From: Hymenobacter jeongseonensis
GTDB taxonomy: Bacteria > Bacteroidota > Bacteroidia > Cytophagales > Hymenobacteraceae
Reading direction: 5' to 3'
DNA: 50,049 nucleotides
Assembly (NCBI RefSeq): GCF_015694725.1
Contig: NZ_JADQDQ010000017.1
Coordinates: 1 to 50,049 of the forward strand
Shown here: in pieces, positions 24,634-32,144 of the stretch
How the letters are laid out: each line of letters begins with the position of its first letter
Numbering within the stretch: the stretch's first letter is position 1
Position numbers and translations under genes: made by a program
Notes under the pieces: generated by a model
The model's input: only the letters and a program-made list of their open reading frames with translations
The model's database searches: none
What the model was told of the DNA's origin: nothing

Positions 24634-25854
24634 TTAAGCCAACTCGATAAAAAAGGTGGTGCCTTCTTTTTCACGGCTTTCGAGCCAGATGTGGCCGCCG
24701 TGAAGCTCCACGATTTGCCGGGCGATGAACAGGCCCAAGCCGGTGGTGGTTTCGCCCTGCAGGCCGGCGCAGCGGGTGGGGTTGAACTTGTCGAACAGGT
24801 TGTTGTGCAGCTTGCCGGGAATGCCCACGCCGGTATCCTGCACCGTGAAGCGGGCCTTGCCCTCGTGCTGGCGCAGGCCGACGGTGACCGTGCCCCCGGC
24901 GGGCGTAAACTTGAGGGCATTGTGTAGCAGGTTGTCGAGCACGCGGCCAAACTTTTCGGGGTGCAGGCGGGCCTGGGCCGGCTCGGGGGCCAGGTCCAGG
25001 GCCAGCGCGATGCCTTTCTCCTGGGCCGCGAGGCGGTGCAGGTTCAGCTGCGTGGTGAGGTAGGCGTGCAGGTCGGTGGGGCGTTTCTGCAGCCCGTTTT
25101 CGTCGAGGTCGCCCACGTAGAGCACGTCCTGCAGCAGGGCGTGGGCGTGGGCGCAGGACGCCTGGATGAGGCCGAGGTAGTGCACCATTTCCGGCGGCGG
25201 GGCCTCGCCGCTACGGCTGGCCACTTCGCGCTGCAGCAGGTCGGTGAGCAGCTCAATGTGGGCGATGGGGCCCTTCAGGTCGTGGGTGGCCAGCTGCAGA
25301 ATGGTTTCCTGCGCGTCGTAGACGCGCTTGAGCTTCGCTTCCAGGTTTTTGCGATCGGAAATATCCTCGAGGATGGTGTAGCCCAGTTCGCCGCTTTCGT
25401 CGGGAAAGAGCACCGAATGAACCTGGCACCAGAAGGAGGAGCCGTCGGCGCGCACCATGCACGTTTCGAGGGTGAAGGCCGGCATTTTGTGCTCCCAGAG
25501 GCGCTCTTGCAGCTCCTGCCAGTCGGCGCGGTGGTCGGGGTGGGAAAACTCGAGGATTTTGCGCCCCACCAGGTCGTCCACGCTGGCGCAGCCCAACATC
25601 TTCACCACCGCCGGGTTGGCCTGCCGGATGGTCAGGTCCGGGGTGATGATTTTCTGGCCGAGCGGGGCGTTTTCAAACACCGTGCGGAACCGGACCTGGC
25701 TCTGCTCGTAGCGGTCGAGGGGCTGCTGGCTGGGGTCGGCAGGCTCCCCGCGCAGGGCCGCGGCGTTTTCAGCCGCGGAAGAAGGCGAAGGCTGGGCGGG
25801 TGTGGGCGCGTGCGGCATGTGGCGGGGAACGGTGTGGGGGTATACGGAAGCCAT
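24634..25854 (-). CDS. PAS sensor histidine kinase
   Basis: Cytoplasmic kinase of 406 aa. After about 50 low-complexity residues there is one PAS domain (roughly residues 51-170, with NAPLGQKIITPDL and the WCQVHSVLFPDESGE region). A short coiled coil leads to the H-box ATHDLKGPI with His191. The HATPase has N-box NLLHNALKFT, G1 DTGVGIPG and G2 TTGLGLFIARQ. No TM segment is seen. It is upstream of the single-domain regulator at 24119 in the same direction. A start at a later ATG (MPHAP) is possible. Confidence 0.92.
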   Translation of the reverse strand: MASVYPHTVPRHMPHAPTPAQPSPSSAAENAAALRGEPADPSQQPLDRYEQSQVRFRTVFENAPLGQKIITPDLTIRQANPAVVKMLGCASVDDLVGRKILEFSHPDHRADWQELQERLWEHKMPAFTLETCMVRADGSSFWCQVHSVLFPDESGELGYTILEDISDRKNLEAKLKRVYDAQETILQLATHDLKGPIAHIELLTDLLQREVASRSGEAPPPEMVHYLGLIQASCAHAHALLQDVLYVGDLDENGLQKRPTDLHAYLTTQLNLHRLAAQEKGIALALDLAPEPAQARLHPEKFGRVLDNLLHNALKFTPAGGTVTVGLRQHEGKARFTVQDTGVGIPGKLHNNLFDKFNPTRCAGLQGETTTGLGLFIARQIVELHGGHIWLESREKEGTTFFIELA

Positions 25855-25904
25855 CCGTCAAAGAACGGGGTACAGGGCCCCACCCGCTTTGAAGTATAGA
25901 ATAG

Positions 25905-25931
25905 AAACGAGCGGGCCAGGTGGTCCGCTCG
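25905..25931. terminator. Terminator hairpin, recurrent family copy 5
   Basis: AAACGAGCGGGCC, loop AGGT, then GGTCCGCTCG. It lies about 100 bp after the stop of the GAF gene on the minus strand and shares its core with copies at 4842, 14138, 17376 and 24058. Confidence 0.6.
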
Positions 25932-26030
25932 GGTTGGTAGGCAGGTAGTTGGGCAGGTGGCTAAAAATGCATTTCCGCGGGCTTAGGCTGGGCGGGTAAG
26001 GGAACGTGAGGCGGCAGCGCCCGTCCGTTA

Positions 26031-26744
26031 TCAGCATTGGTTCTCGCTCAGGAACTGGCTCATTTCCTGCAGGCGGCGTTCCACTTGGTCCAGCAGGGCG
26101 GCCGGTACGGGAATCTGAACGCCGTGACGGGTGAAGAGGTAGCGCACCAGGGCAGTCAGCTCACGCAGCTCGCCCTGCAGGTGCACCCGCAGCTGTTCCC
26201 ACCGTTGGGCACCGGCCGACGTGGGGGTCAGGCAGGTAAGGCGCACGGCGATGGTCCGGGAGACCAGTGCGGCCAGGTGGTCGAGCACGTGCTGCTCGGC
26301 GGCGCTGAAGGTGCGGGCCTGGCGGTCGATGATGCAGAGCGTGCCGAGGGGGCGCTGGTCGGGCAGGTGCAGCAGGGCCCCGGCGTAGAAGCGCAGCTCG
26401 TTGGCTTCGGCGGCGTGGAGGGCCTCAGGGGGCAGGGAGGCGCTGGTTTCCACGGCCAGGTCGTGGTAGACCACGGCGCGGGCCTGCTCAATGGCCGTGG
26501 CGCAGAGGGCCTCCGCGCGGGGCTGGCGGTCGTTGCCGGGCATGCCGTGGTTGGCCGGGTACAGGACCTCGTCCTCCTCGACCACCGAAATAAGGGAGAT
26601 GGGCAAGCCGAAGACCTGGGCCGTGAGGGCCACGAACTCGTCGAACAGGGGCTCGGCGAGGGTGGGCAGCACGTCGTGGGCCCGCAGGCTGCGCAGGCGC
26701 GCGGCTTCGGCGGGGGGCAACGAGGAAGCGGGGGGCTGGAGCAT
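26031..26744 (-). CDS. GAF-domain protein
   Basis: A 237-aa soluble sensor-type protein from the ATG at 26744 (the frame to 26792 adds 16 residues). A GAF domain spans about residues 15-165, with ISLISVVEEDEVLYPANHGMPG, a C-x-x-A motif (LCATAIEQ) and the typical GTLCIIDRQARTFS end. The C-terminal 60 residues are helical (LRVHLQGELRELTALVRYLF). There is no kinase or cyclase domain, so the output must be by contact. Proteins of this form are linked in other bacteria to phytochrome-like or redox sensing. The gene is divergent from the GAF gene at 26915. Confidence 0.82.
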   Translation of the reverse strand: MLQPPASSLPPAEAARLRSLRAHDVLPTLAEPLFDEFVALTAQVFGLPISLISVVEEDEVLYPANHGMPGNDRQPRAEALCATAIEQARAVVYHDLAVETSASLPPEALHAAEANELRFYAGALLHLPDQRPLGTLCIIDRQARTFSAAEQHVLDHLAALVSRTIAVRLTCLTPTSAGAQRWEQLRVHLQGELRELTALVRYLFTRHGVQIPVPAALLDQVERRLQEMSQFLSENQC

Positions 26745-26901
26745 GGGGCAGAGGCGAAAAAACACAGGCAAGATAAGCGCAACCACGGGCACGCGCTAAA
26801 CAAACGAGGACGTTTCCGGTTGCCCACCCGCGGGTGCCGTTTGGGCACTTGGCCGCACGTGGAGGCCACGTGACGGGAAGAACCGGCGAGCGTCAGCCTT
26901 T

Positions 26902-26909
26902 TACCTTTG
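26902..26909 (+). promoter_or_regulatory. Bacteroidota -7 box, almost leaderless
   Basis: TACCTTTG (TAnnTTTG) ends 5 bp before the ATG at 26915. A good -33 TTG was not seen. If used, the transcript would start at or next to the start codon. Confidence 0.45.
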
Positions 26910-26914
26910 CTAAA

Positions 26915-27403
26915 ATGAACGCAACGACTCGGTACGAAAACGACCCCATGCAGGCAGAGATAGCCGCGTTTGGCGCGGTGCTGCACGCGCAGGGGGTGCA
27001 CGCGGCCCTGGGCTACCTGAACCACTGCACGCCGCATCGCTACACGGGCGTGTACCGCTTTGACGGGGACATGCTGCGCAGCGAGGTGCTGTTTGACCGG
27101 AAGCTGGCCGACGTGCGCACGGGGGCCGACGCGCCCCTGGCCGACACGTACTGCTCGTTGGTGGGCCGTAACGAGGCGCCGGTGCAGATTCTGGACGCGG
27201 CCACGGACCCGCAGGCGACGGGCATCGACACGTCGGTCATCTCCTACTGCGGGGCGCTCATCCGCGACGGGCAGGGCAAGGCCTTCGGGACGCTGTTCCA
27301 CTACGACCTGCAGCGCTGCCAGGAGCGGGTGACCGACCAGCCCCTGCTGGAAGCGGCGGCGCAGCTGCTGTATCGGCAGCTGTACCCGGACGGGGCGAAG
27401 TAG
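26915..27403 (+). CDS. GAF-domain protein
   Basis: A 162-aa single GAF-domain protein from the ATG at 26915. Segments include HRYTGVYRFDGDMLR, DTYCSLV, ISYCGALIRDGQGKAFGTLFHYD and a helical end. The C-Y-C/Y pattern resembles that of the minus-strand GAF gene, but the two are not close. It has no partner domain. The frame upstream to 26834 is open but unlikely. It faces the other GAF gene across a shared 170-bp intergenic region that may carry both promoters. Confidence 0.75.
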   Translation: MNATTRYENDPMQAEIAAFGAVLHAQGVHAALGYLNHCTPHRYTGVYRFDGDMLRSEVLFDRKLADVRTGADAPLADTYCSLVGRNEAPVQILDAATDPQATGIDTSVISYCGALIRDGQGKAFGTLFHYDLQRCQERVTDQPLLEAAAQLLYRQLYPDGAK

Positions 27404-27491
27404 TAGAAAGCCGGTGGGAGCCTGCGCTCCCGGGGACGGCCGGGGCGGTGGCTCAGACCGGGCCGAGGGCTTTGATTACTTAGGGCCAGCT

Positions 27492-27779
27492 TTACGCGGC
27501 ATCCCCTAGCCTACTGTAGTCTATGCCATATGTTAAGGCAAAGACGACGGCGCCGCGGTCGATGCGGGCGGTTTCGGCGGGCTGCTGCTCCAGGTAGAAG
27601 TCGGCGAGGTAGTCGATGAAACCCTGGCCACCGAGTTTTTGGAGCAGTTGGCGCGGGACCTGGAGAGCATACAGGTCTTGGCCGAACACGTCGCGCTGGA
27701 AGGTGAAGGTGAGGATGTCGGCGGTGGGGTCCTGGATGCGGGCACCGAGGAGGAAGCGGACGTTGCTTTGTTCTTGCAT
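27492..27779 (-). CDS. Small hypothetical protein downstream of umuC
   Basis: A 95-aa soluble protein of unknown family. It has alternating hydrophobic strands (FLLGARIQDPTADILTFTFQ) and an acidic-aromatic C-terminal part (FIDYLADFYLEQQPAE). No TM segment or signal is present. It starts 133 bp after the umuC stop in the same direction, with a dispersed repeat between them, so co-transcription with umuDC is possible but not shown. No known UmuC partner (RecA or UmuD type) is recognised in it. Confidence 0.5.
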   Translation of the reverse strand: MQEQSNVRFLLGARIQDPTADILTFTFQRDVFGQDLYALQVPRQLLQKLGGQGFIDYLADFYLEQQPAETARIDRGAVVFALTYGIDYSRLGDAA

Positions 27780-27828
27780 GGGGTTGTTAAGAGGTTTTGG
27801 TGTAGAAGAGTTGATTACTGCTGCACGC

Positions 27829-27886
27829 GAGATGCTTGGCTACGCCGACCTTCGGTTCGACTGCGCTCAGCATGACGTTCTTTTTT
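27829..27886. repeat. Dispersed intergenic repeat, copy 1
   Basis: Begins GAGATGCTT and ends TTCGACTGCGCTCAGCATGACG followed by a T run, with a short insertion in the middle. A second copy is at 29352-29418, so the two flank umuC. The sequence lies beyond a coding stop in each case. Confidence 0.55.
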
Positions 27887-27912
27887 AGTTCTGCTATTTC
27901 CTGGTGGGGCTC

Positions 27913-29235
27913 CTACCCTATTTCCCAGAGCTCGTCCCAAGAGGTGGTGCAGGCGGGGGTGCGGTGCTGCTGCTGGCCTTGCCAGGGCACGACGGGGGCG
28001 GCTTTGGCGCCGCGGGGCCTGGGCTGGGACGGGAGGGCGGCGGCGACCTGGACGGCGGCTCGGCCGAAGCGGGCATTGAGCTGGTCGAGGCGCTGCATGA
28101 GGGCGCTGGCCTGGGGGTGAACGATTTCGGGGGTGGGCGCGAACAGGTTGAGCTGGGGCTGGCCGGCGGCTTCGAAGCCGTCGAGGATGACGCCGGCTTT
28201 GACGTAGGTGTGGCCGGGCTGCCAGAGGCGCTGGAGCAGGGCGTGGGCGTAGCGGACGAGGTCGAGGGTGCTGCTGGTGGCGGCGGGCAGGGTGTACTGG
28301 GCGGAACGGGAATGCGGCGGGGGCGTGGGGCCGAAGCGGTTCTGGCTGAGGAAGACGGTGAGGACGTGGGCCACGGAGCCCTGGCGGCGCAGCTTCTCGG
28401 CGGCGCGGGAGGCGAAGGCGGCCACGGCCCCGGCGATGTCGGCCAGCTCGGTGAGGGGGCGGCCGAAGGTGCGGGTACAGGCGATGCTCTGACGGGCGAG
28501 GGTACCGTCTTCGCTCGGGGCGAGCTGGTGGCAGGGGAAGCCCTGGAGCTCGCGCACGAGCCTCGCTCCTACCACGCCGCCGAGGTGCTTGCGGGCGTAG
28601 GCGTCGGAGCAGCGGGCCAGGTCGGCGGCGGTGGCGATGCCCTGGGCGTGGAGCTTGGTGGCGTACTGGTGGCCGATGCCCCACACGTCCTGAACGGGCA
28701 CCTGGGCGAGGGCCCACTGGCGGGCCGCGGGGGTTTCGAGGCTGAGGACGCCATCGAGGCGGGGGTCTTTCTTGGCGACGCGGTTGGCGAGCTTGGCGAG
28801 GGTTTTGGTGGGGGCGATGCCGACGCAGGTGGGAATGTGGGTGCGCTGGCGGACTTGGGCGCGGACGTTGCGGGCGTAATTCTCGAGGGTGCCAAAATGG
28901 GGGTGCAGGCCGTGGAGGCCGAGAAAGGCTTCGTCGACGGAGTAGATTTCGACTTCGGGGGCGACCTCGGAGAGGTAGTTCATCACGCGGCTGCTCATGT
29001 CGCCGTAGAGGGCGTAGTTGCTGCTGAAGACCTTGACCTGGTGCTGCTCGATGAGGGGGCGCGCCTGGAACAGGGGTTCGCCCATTTTGAGGCCGAGAGC
29101 CTTGGCTTCGGCCGAGCGGGACACGATGCAGCCGTCGTTGTTGCTGAGGACCACGACGGGCTGGCCGATTAAGCTGGGCTGGAAGGCGCGCTCGCAGCTG
29201 ACGTAGAAGTTGTTGCAATCTACTAAAGCGAACAT
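27913..29235 (-). CDS. umuC: UmuC-type error-prone DNA polymerase (Pol V subunit)
   Basis: Y-family translesion polymerase of 440 aa. The catalytic acids are Asp6 (ALVDCNNFYVSCERAF) and Asp101/Glu102 (YSVDEAFL). The thumb and little finger are present (YGDMSSRV, TKTLAKLANRVAKK and RQSIACTRTFG motifs), and the C-terminus ends TPACTTSWDELWEIG as in the DUF4113 tail of UmuC. It copies past DNA lesions when joined by processed UmuD. It is in the same direction as umuD, with about 250 bp between them, an unusually wide gap for this pair. Confidence 0.95.
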   Translation of the reverse strand: MFALVDCNNFYVSCERAFQPSLIGQPVVVLSNNDGCIVSRSAEAKALGLKMGEPLFQARPLIEQHQVKVFSSNYALYGDMSSRVMNYLSEVAPEVEIYSVDEAFLGLHGLHPHFGTLENYARNVRAQVRQRTHIPTCVGIAPTKTLAKLANRVAKKDPRLDGVLSLETPAARQWALAQVPVQDVWGIGHQYATKLHAQGIATAADLARCSDAYARKHLGGVVGARLVRELQGFPCHQLAPSEDGTLARQSIACTRTFGRPLTELADIAGAVAAFASRAAEKLRRQGSVAHVLTVFLSQNRFGPTPPPHSRSAQYTLPAATSSTLDLVRYAHALLQRLWQPGHTYVKAGVILDGFEAAGQPQLNLFAPTPEIVHPQASALMQRLDQLNARFGRAAVQVAAALPSQPRPRGAKAAPVVPWQGQQQHRTPACTTSWDELWEIG

Positions 29236-29351
29236 GGGGCGGCGGGGTTAACCTCACCCCCGGCCCCGGTTCGCTTGATGCGCGAAGCCCGTGGAGAGGG
29301 GAGCCTGATGGGTTGGGTCTTAGTGGTACCGATTGGATTAGTTGCGCGGTA

Positions 29352-29418
29352 GAGATGCTTCGACTGCGGCTGCGCTCACTGGCTTGATGCGCCACATGCT
29401 CAGCATGACGTACTTTTA
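29352..29418. repeat. Dispersed intergenic repeat, copy 2
   Basis: GAGATGCTTCGACTGCGGCTGC at the left and CTCAGCATGACGTACTTTT at the right, matching the copy at 27829 except for a middle insertion. It lies in the 250-bp gap between umuD and umuC. Confidence 0.5.
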
Positions 29419-29485
29419 GGAGGCCTCACTCCTGCCGGGCACGGTCCCGTTCCCTCTCCGGCATAAAGAGGAGCCTGGTCAGCGG

Positions 29486-29962
29486 CTACTGGAGGCGGCG
29501 GGTGCGGACGTGTTCTTTGAGCTTGCCGTTGATGAATTCGGTGACGGCGTGGGTGACGACGCCCCAGACTTCGAAGCCGTCGCCGAGCAGGCTGATGTCG
29601 GTGGAGTGGTGGTTGGGGTTGTCGGGGACCAGCCAGTAGGTGGCGCCGCGCTTTTCGAGGCGCTTGATGGTGAATTCGCCTTCGACGGCGGCCACGACGA
29701 TGTGGCCGGGCTCGGGCTTGATGGAGCAGTCGACGGTGATGAGGGCACCGTCGGTGATGTGGGCGGGGGCGCCGTCCATGCTGGTGCCCTTGACCCGGGC
29801 CATGTAGGTGCAGTTGGGGTTGGGCAGCAGGATGGCGTTGAGGTCGACTTTGGTGCCGCGGTAGTCTTCGGCAGGGCTCGGGAAGCCGGCGGGGACGGGG
29901 GTTTCGCACTCGATTATCCAGATGGGCTCCCGGATAATCTGCAGGATTTCGACGGTGGTCAT
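29486..29962 (-). CDS. umuD: UmuD self-cleaving SOS protein
   Basis: LexA/S24-type autoprotease of 158 aa from the ATG at 29962. Cleavage would fall between Ala25 and Gly26 (VPA-GFPSPAEDY), the counterpart of Cys24-Gly25 in E. coli UmuD. The catalytic pair is Ser61 (GTSMDG) and Lys100 (EFTIKRLE). The chain is a normal UmuD length. RecA-stimulated cleavage to UmuD-prime would allow pairing with UmuC. A promoter with a palindrome in its spacer lies 60-90 bp upstream. The frame extending to 30124 runs through that promoter and is rejected. Confidence 0.95.
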   Translation of the reverse strand: MTTVEILQIIREPIWIIECETPVPAGFPSPAEDYRGTKVDLNAILLPNPNCTYMARVKGTSMDGAPAHITDGALITVDCSIKPEPGHIVVAAVEGEFTIKRLEKRGATYWLVPDNPNHHSTDISLLGDGFEVWGVVTHAVTEFINGKLKEHVRTRRLQ

Positions 29963-30018
29963 AAAATAGTTGGGAATAGGATGAGCTATAGCAACGAAAA
30001 CGTTGCTAATATTGTTGG

Positions 30019-30050
30019 CAAATCTGCTACTAATTAAATTAGTTTGCAAG
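30019..30050 (-). promoter_or_regulatory. umuD promoter with palindromic operator in the spacer
   Basis: On the minus strand a TTG (30049-30047) is followed after 20 bp by CAGATTTG (30026-30019), one mismatch from TAnnTTTG. The spacer holds the perfect palindrome ACTAATT-T-AATTAGT (30043-30029), a natural place for a repressor. In the leader a further hairpin TAGCAACG-N4-CGTTGCTA lies at 29989-30008. The repressor is unknown. Confidence 0.6.
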
Positions 30051-30167
30051 AATTGACTAACAATCTGGCTCCTCTCTCTCGGTAAACGCCAGTCTGTAAG
30101 GCCTGTGATTTTTCGACCAGCCAACCTCCACAGGGCCTGGCTCCTACCCTTTTACCGACGTTACTTT

Positions 30168-30491
30168 ATGGCTGCCCGCATTTTCCCGGCTCATTTGATG
30201 GGCCCTCAAACAAAAGTTTGGGTGAAGCGCGGCGTGACGCGGCGCCTGCATAACCGGCGAATTAGCATGGCGGTGACGCCCGACGGGGCTTACCAACTGC
30301 ACGTGGCCAAGGCCCTGGCGCCGGGCGAGGCGGCCGAGCTGCGGGCACAGGGACAGCGCGACTCGGTGAAGGACTACATTTTGCGGGACCGGGTGCGGTA
30401 CACGTTCGTGACGCTGTCGGCCGAGGCGTTCGAAGCGGCGTTCTGGTGCTATGAGCAGCTGAAGGGGAAGCAGCAGCGGAAGCGGGCGTGA
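30168..30491 (+). CDS. Hypothetical basic protein
   Basis: A 107-aa protein from the ATG at 30168, of unknown family. It is basic (KVWVKRGVTRRLHNRR and a C-terminal KGKQQRKRA) with a helical end. It could bind nucleic acid, but no known domain is seen. The gene is divergent from umuD, with about 205 bp between starts, and followed 41 bp later by the STAS-like gene. An upstream in-frame ATG at 30105 is possible but adds an unlikely leader. Confidence 0.5.
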   Translation: MAARIFPAHLMGPQTKVWVKRGVTRRLHNRRISMAVTPDGAYQLHVAKALAPGEAAELRAQGQRDSVKDYILRDRVRYTFVTLSAEAFEAAFWCYEQLKGKQQRKRA

Positions 30492-30520
30492 GGTTGGACG
30501 GAGGGGCAGTAAGTCGAGCT

Positions 30521-30528
30521 TACCTTTG
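30521..30528 (+). promoter_or_regulatory. Bacteroidota -7 box, almost leaderless
   Basis: TACCTTTG (TAnnTTTG) ends 4 bp before the ATG at 30533. A TTG at 30494-30496 is a possible -33 element, with a spacer of 24 bp, slightly long. Confidence 0.4.
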
Positions 30529-30532
30529 AGCA

Positions 30533-30955
30533 ATGATTCCTCCTATTGAACTGGCTTCGCGTACACTGACTTTCCGAACCGACCTGAATGTGATGGTGGT
30601 GCGCTGGCATTCCATGGCAGAGATGGAGGTGGTGCAAGCCGACTATGCGCAGATGCTGGCCGCGGCGAAGCTGCACGGCATGTGCGACTGGCTGCTGGAC
30701 GTGCGCCGCCGGCAGGTAGCGGCGCCGGAGCTGAGCGCGTGGGTGAACACCTCGTTTTACCCGGGAGCGGTGGCGGAGCTTGCGCCCCAACGCCTACGCA
30801 TGGCGGTGCTGAGCTCCCCGGCACTGACGGCGGCGTACGTGAGCGACCCCGGCCACAAAAAGGAAGTAGCTTTCGCCCTGGACCCGGCCCGGCCGTTCGA
30901 CATCGGGTTGTTTGAGGACGAGGGGCAAGCCATGCAGTGGCTGCGGCCATTGTAG
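30533..30955 (+). CDS. Hypothetical STAS/SpoIIAA-like protein
   Basis: A 140-aa soluble protein, paralogue of the one at 49-483. Shared features are the strand-helix order, the D-V-R-R-R-Q motif (WLLDVRRRQVAAPELSAW), a later hydrophobic strand (RMAVLSSPAL), and the C-terminal AMQWLRPL. Fold assignment to the SpoIIAA-like group is by pattern only. It is preceded by a -7 box placed 4 bp before its ATG, suggesting its own promoter. Function is unknown. Confidence 0.65.
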   Translation: MIPPIELASRTLTFRTDLNVMVVRWHSMAEMEVVQADYAQMLAAAKLHGMCDWLLDVRRRQVAAPELSAWVNTSFYPGAVAELAPQRLRMAVLSSPALTAAYVSDPGHKKEVAFALDPARPFDIGLFEDEGQAMQWLRPL

Positions 30956-31011
30956 CAGGGAGCAGCCAAGCGGCAGCCGTCAGCAAGGGCGCAGGAAAGG
31001 ATGGACCGGGG

Positions 31012-31941
31012 CTAGACCAAGGGCGTGCGACGGTGGATGAAGCGCTGCTTGAGCCACAGGAAGGGCATGCCCAGGGCCAGGATGAAGCCCCAGTCGGCAC
31101 CGAAGCGCTCGAGTCCCTCCAGGGCCAGGTCGGAGCGGCCGACGGCCAGCCCGGCGCCGATGAGGGCGGCCGCGGGGATGAAGGCCATGGCGATGAGCGG
31201 GCCGGCCTGGAAGCTGCGCCGGAACGCGGCCAGGGTGACCACGCCGGCCAGGGCCCCGGCGGCGGCCAGCAGCAGCTCCATCAGCTTGGGGTGGGCCAGG
31301 TGCTGCACTTCGCCGTTCGACGCCAAGGCACTGGCGCTGCTCTCGCCGGCGGCGACCAGCGCCCACATGGTGAGGGCCGCCAGGGCCACGAGCACGGCGT
31401 AGCCGGCCAAGGCCGACTTCACTCCTTCCCACGCCAGCCGCCAGTGCCGCAGCGCCAAACCCAGCGGCACCTTGGTCATGGGGTCGAAGCCGGGGGCGAT
31501 GATGGCCGAGGCCACGAAGGCCACGGCCTGGGGCACGGGCTCGGAAACCAGGCCGATAGCGGCCACGATGCCGCCCAGCCCCATCAGCAGGAGGTAATTG
31601 GTGGTGATACGCCCTTGGTGGCGCAGGCCGCTTTCCATTTCTTCCCAGATGGCCTCGTCGCGGTCGTTGTCCACGACGTGGTGGGACGCGGGGGCAATGA
31701 TGCTGTTCAGCTCGCTGGTGACTACGCTGAGCTGTTGCGGGTCGCCGACGGCGGCCAGGGCGCGGCGCAGCACCTCGTCGGCGCCGCGGTTGAGCACGTG
31801 CACGGTGAGCACGTCGCCGGCCGGCTTGAGGGAGGCGCCGCGCGACACGGATAGGCCGATGACGTCTTCGAGGGTTTTGAGTTGTTCGCTCAGGGCGTCG
31901 GTGGCCGCTGGGGGCACCGTTAGTTCCAGGGTTCTATGCAT
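31012..31941 (-). CDS. DUF389 membrane protein
   Basis: A 309-aa inner-membrane protein of the DUF389 family. The N-terminal 90 residues form a soluble domain, followed by TM helices from NYLLLMGLGGIVAAIGLVSE and AFVASAIIAPGFDPM, then more helices to the C-terminus. The order of the NYLLLM and IIAPGFDPM motifs is diagnostic for the family. Function is unknown; a role in hydrophobic-compound or stress response has been proposed for the family. It faces the STAS-like gene convergently and lies downstream of the kinase at 32145 in the same direction. Confidence 0.85.
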   Translation of the reverse strand: MHRTLELTVPPAATDALSEQLKTLEDVIGLSVSRGASLKPAGDVLTVHVLNRGADEVLRRALAAVGDPQQLSVVTSELNSIIAPASHHVVDNDRDEAIWEEMESGLRHQGRITTNYLLLMGLGGIVAAIGLVSEPVPQAVAFVASAIIAPGFDPMTKVPLGLALRHWRLAWEGVKSALAGYAVLVALAALTMWALVAAGESSASALASNGEVQHLAHPKLMELLLAAAGALAGVVTLAAFRRSFQAGPLIAMAFIPAAALIGAGLAVGRSDLALEGLERFGADWGFILALGMPFLWLKQRFIHRRTPLV

Positions 31942-32144
31942 CGGGTCGGGCAGAGGGCGCGCTCCATCCGGCGCCGCTATCCTGGTTTACGAGCCGGGGG
32001 GGCTTGCGTTGGCGTTGCCACTGGACCGGAGGCCCTAGTGCTGGCGCAGGGACTGGGCCTTGGCGAACTTATCCTCGGGCGACCAGCAAGAAAACTAACT
32101 GCTCGGGTTTATCTGGCGCACAAGCAGCGGTACACGCCGGGACG

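Noticed and set aside
27815..29395. Frames of 526 aa (minus) and 422 aa (plus) over umuC
   Set aside because: UmuC is unambiguous in its own frame; these are compositional shadows.
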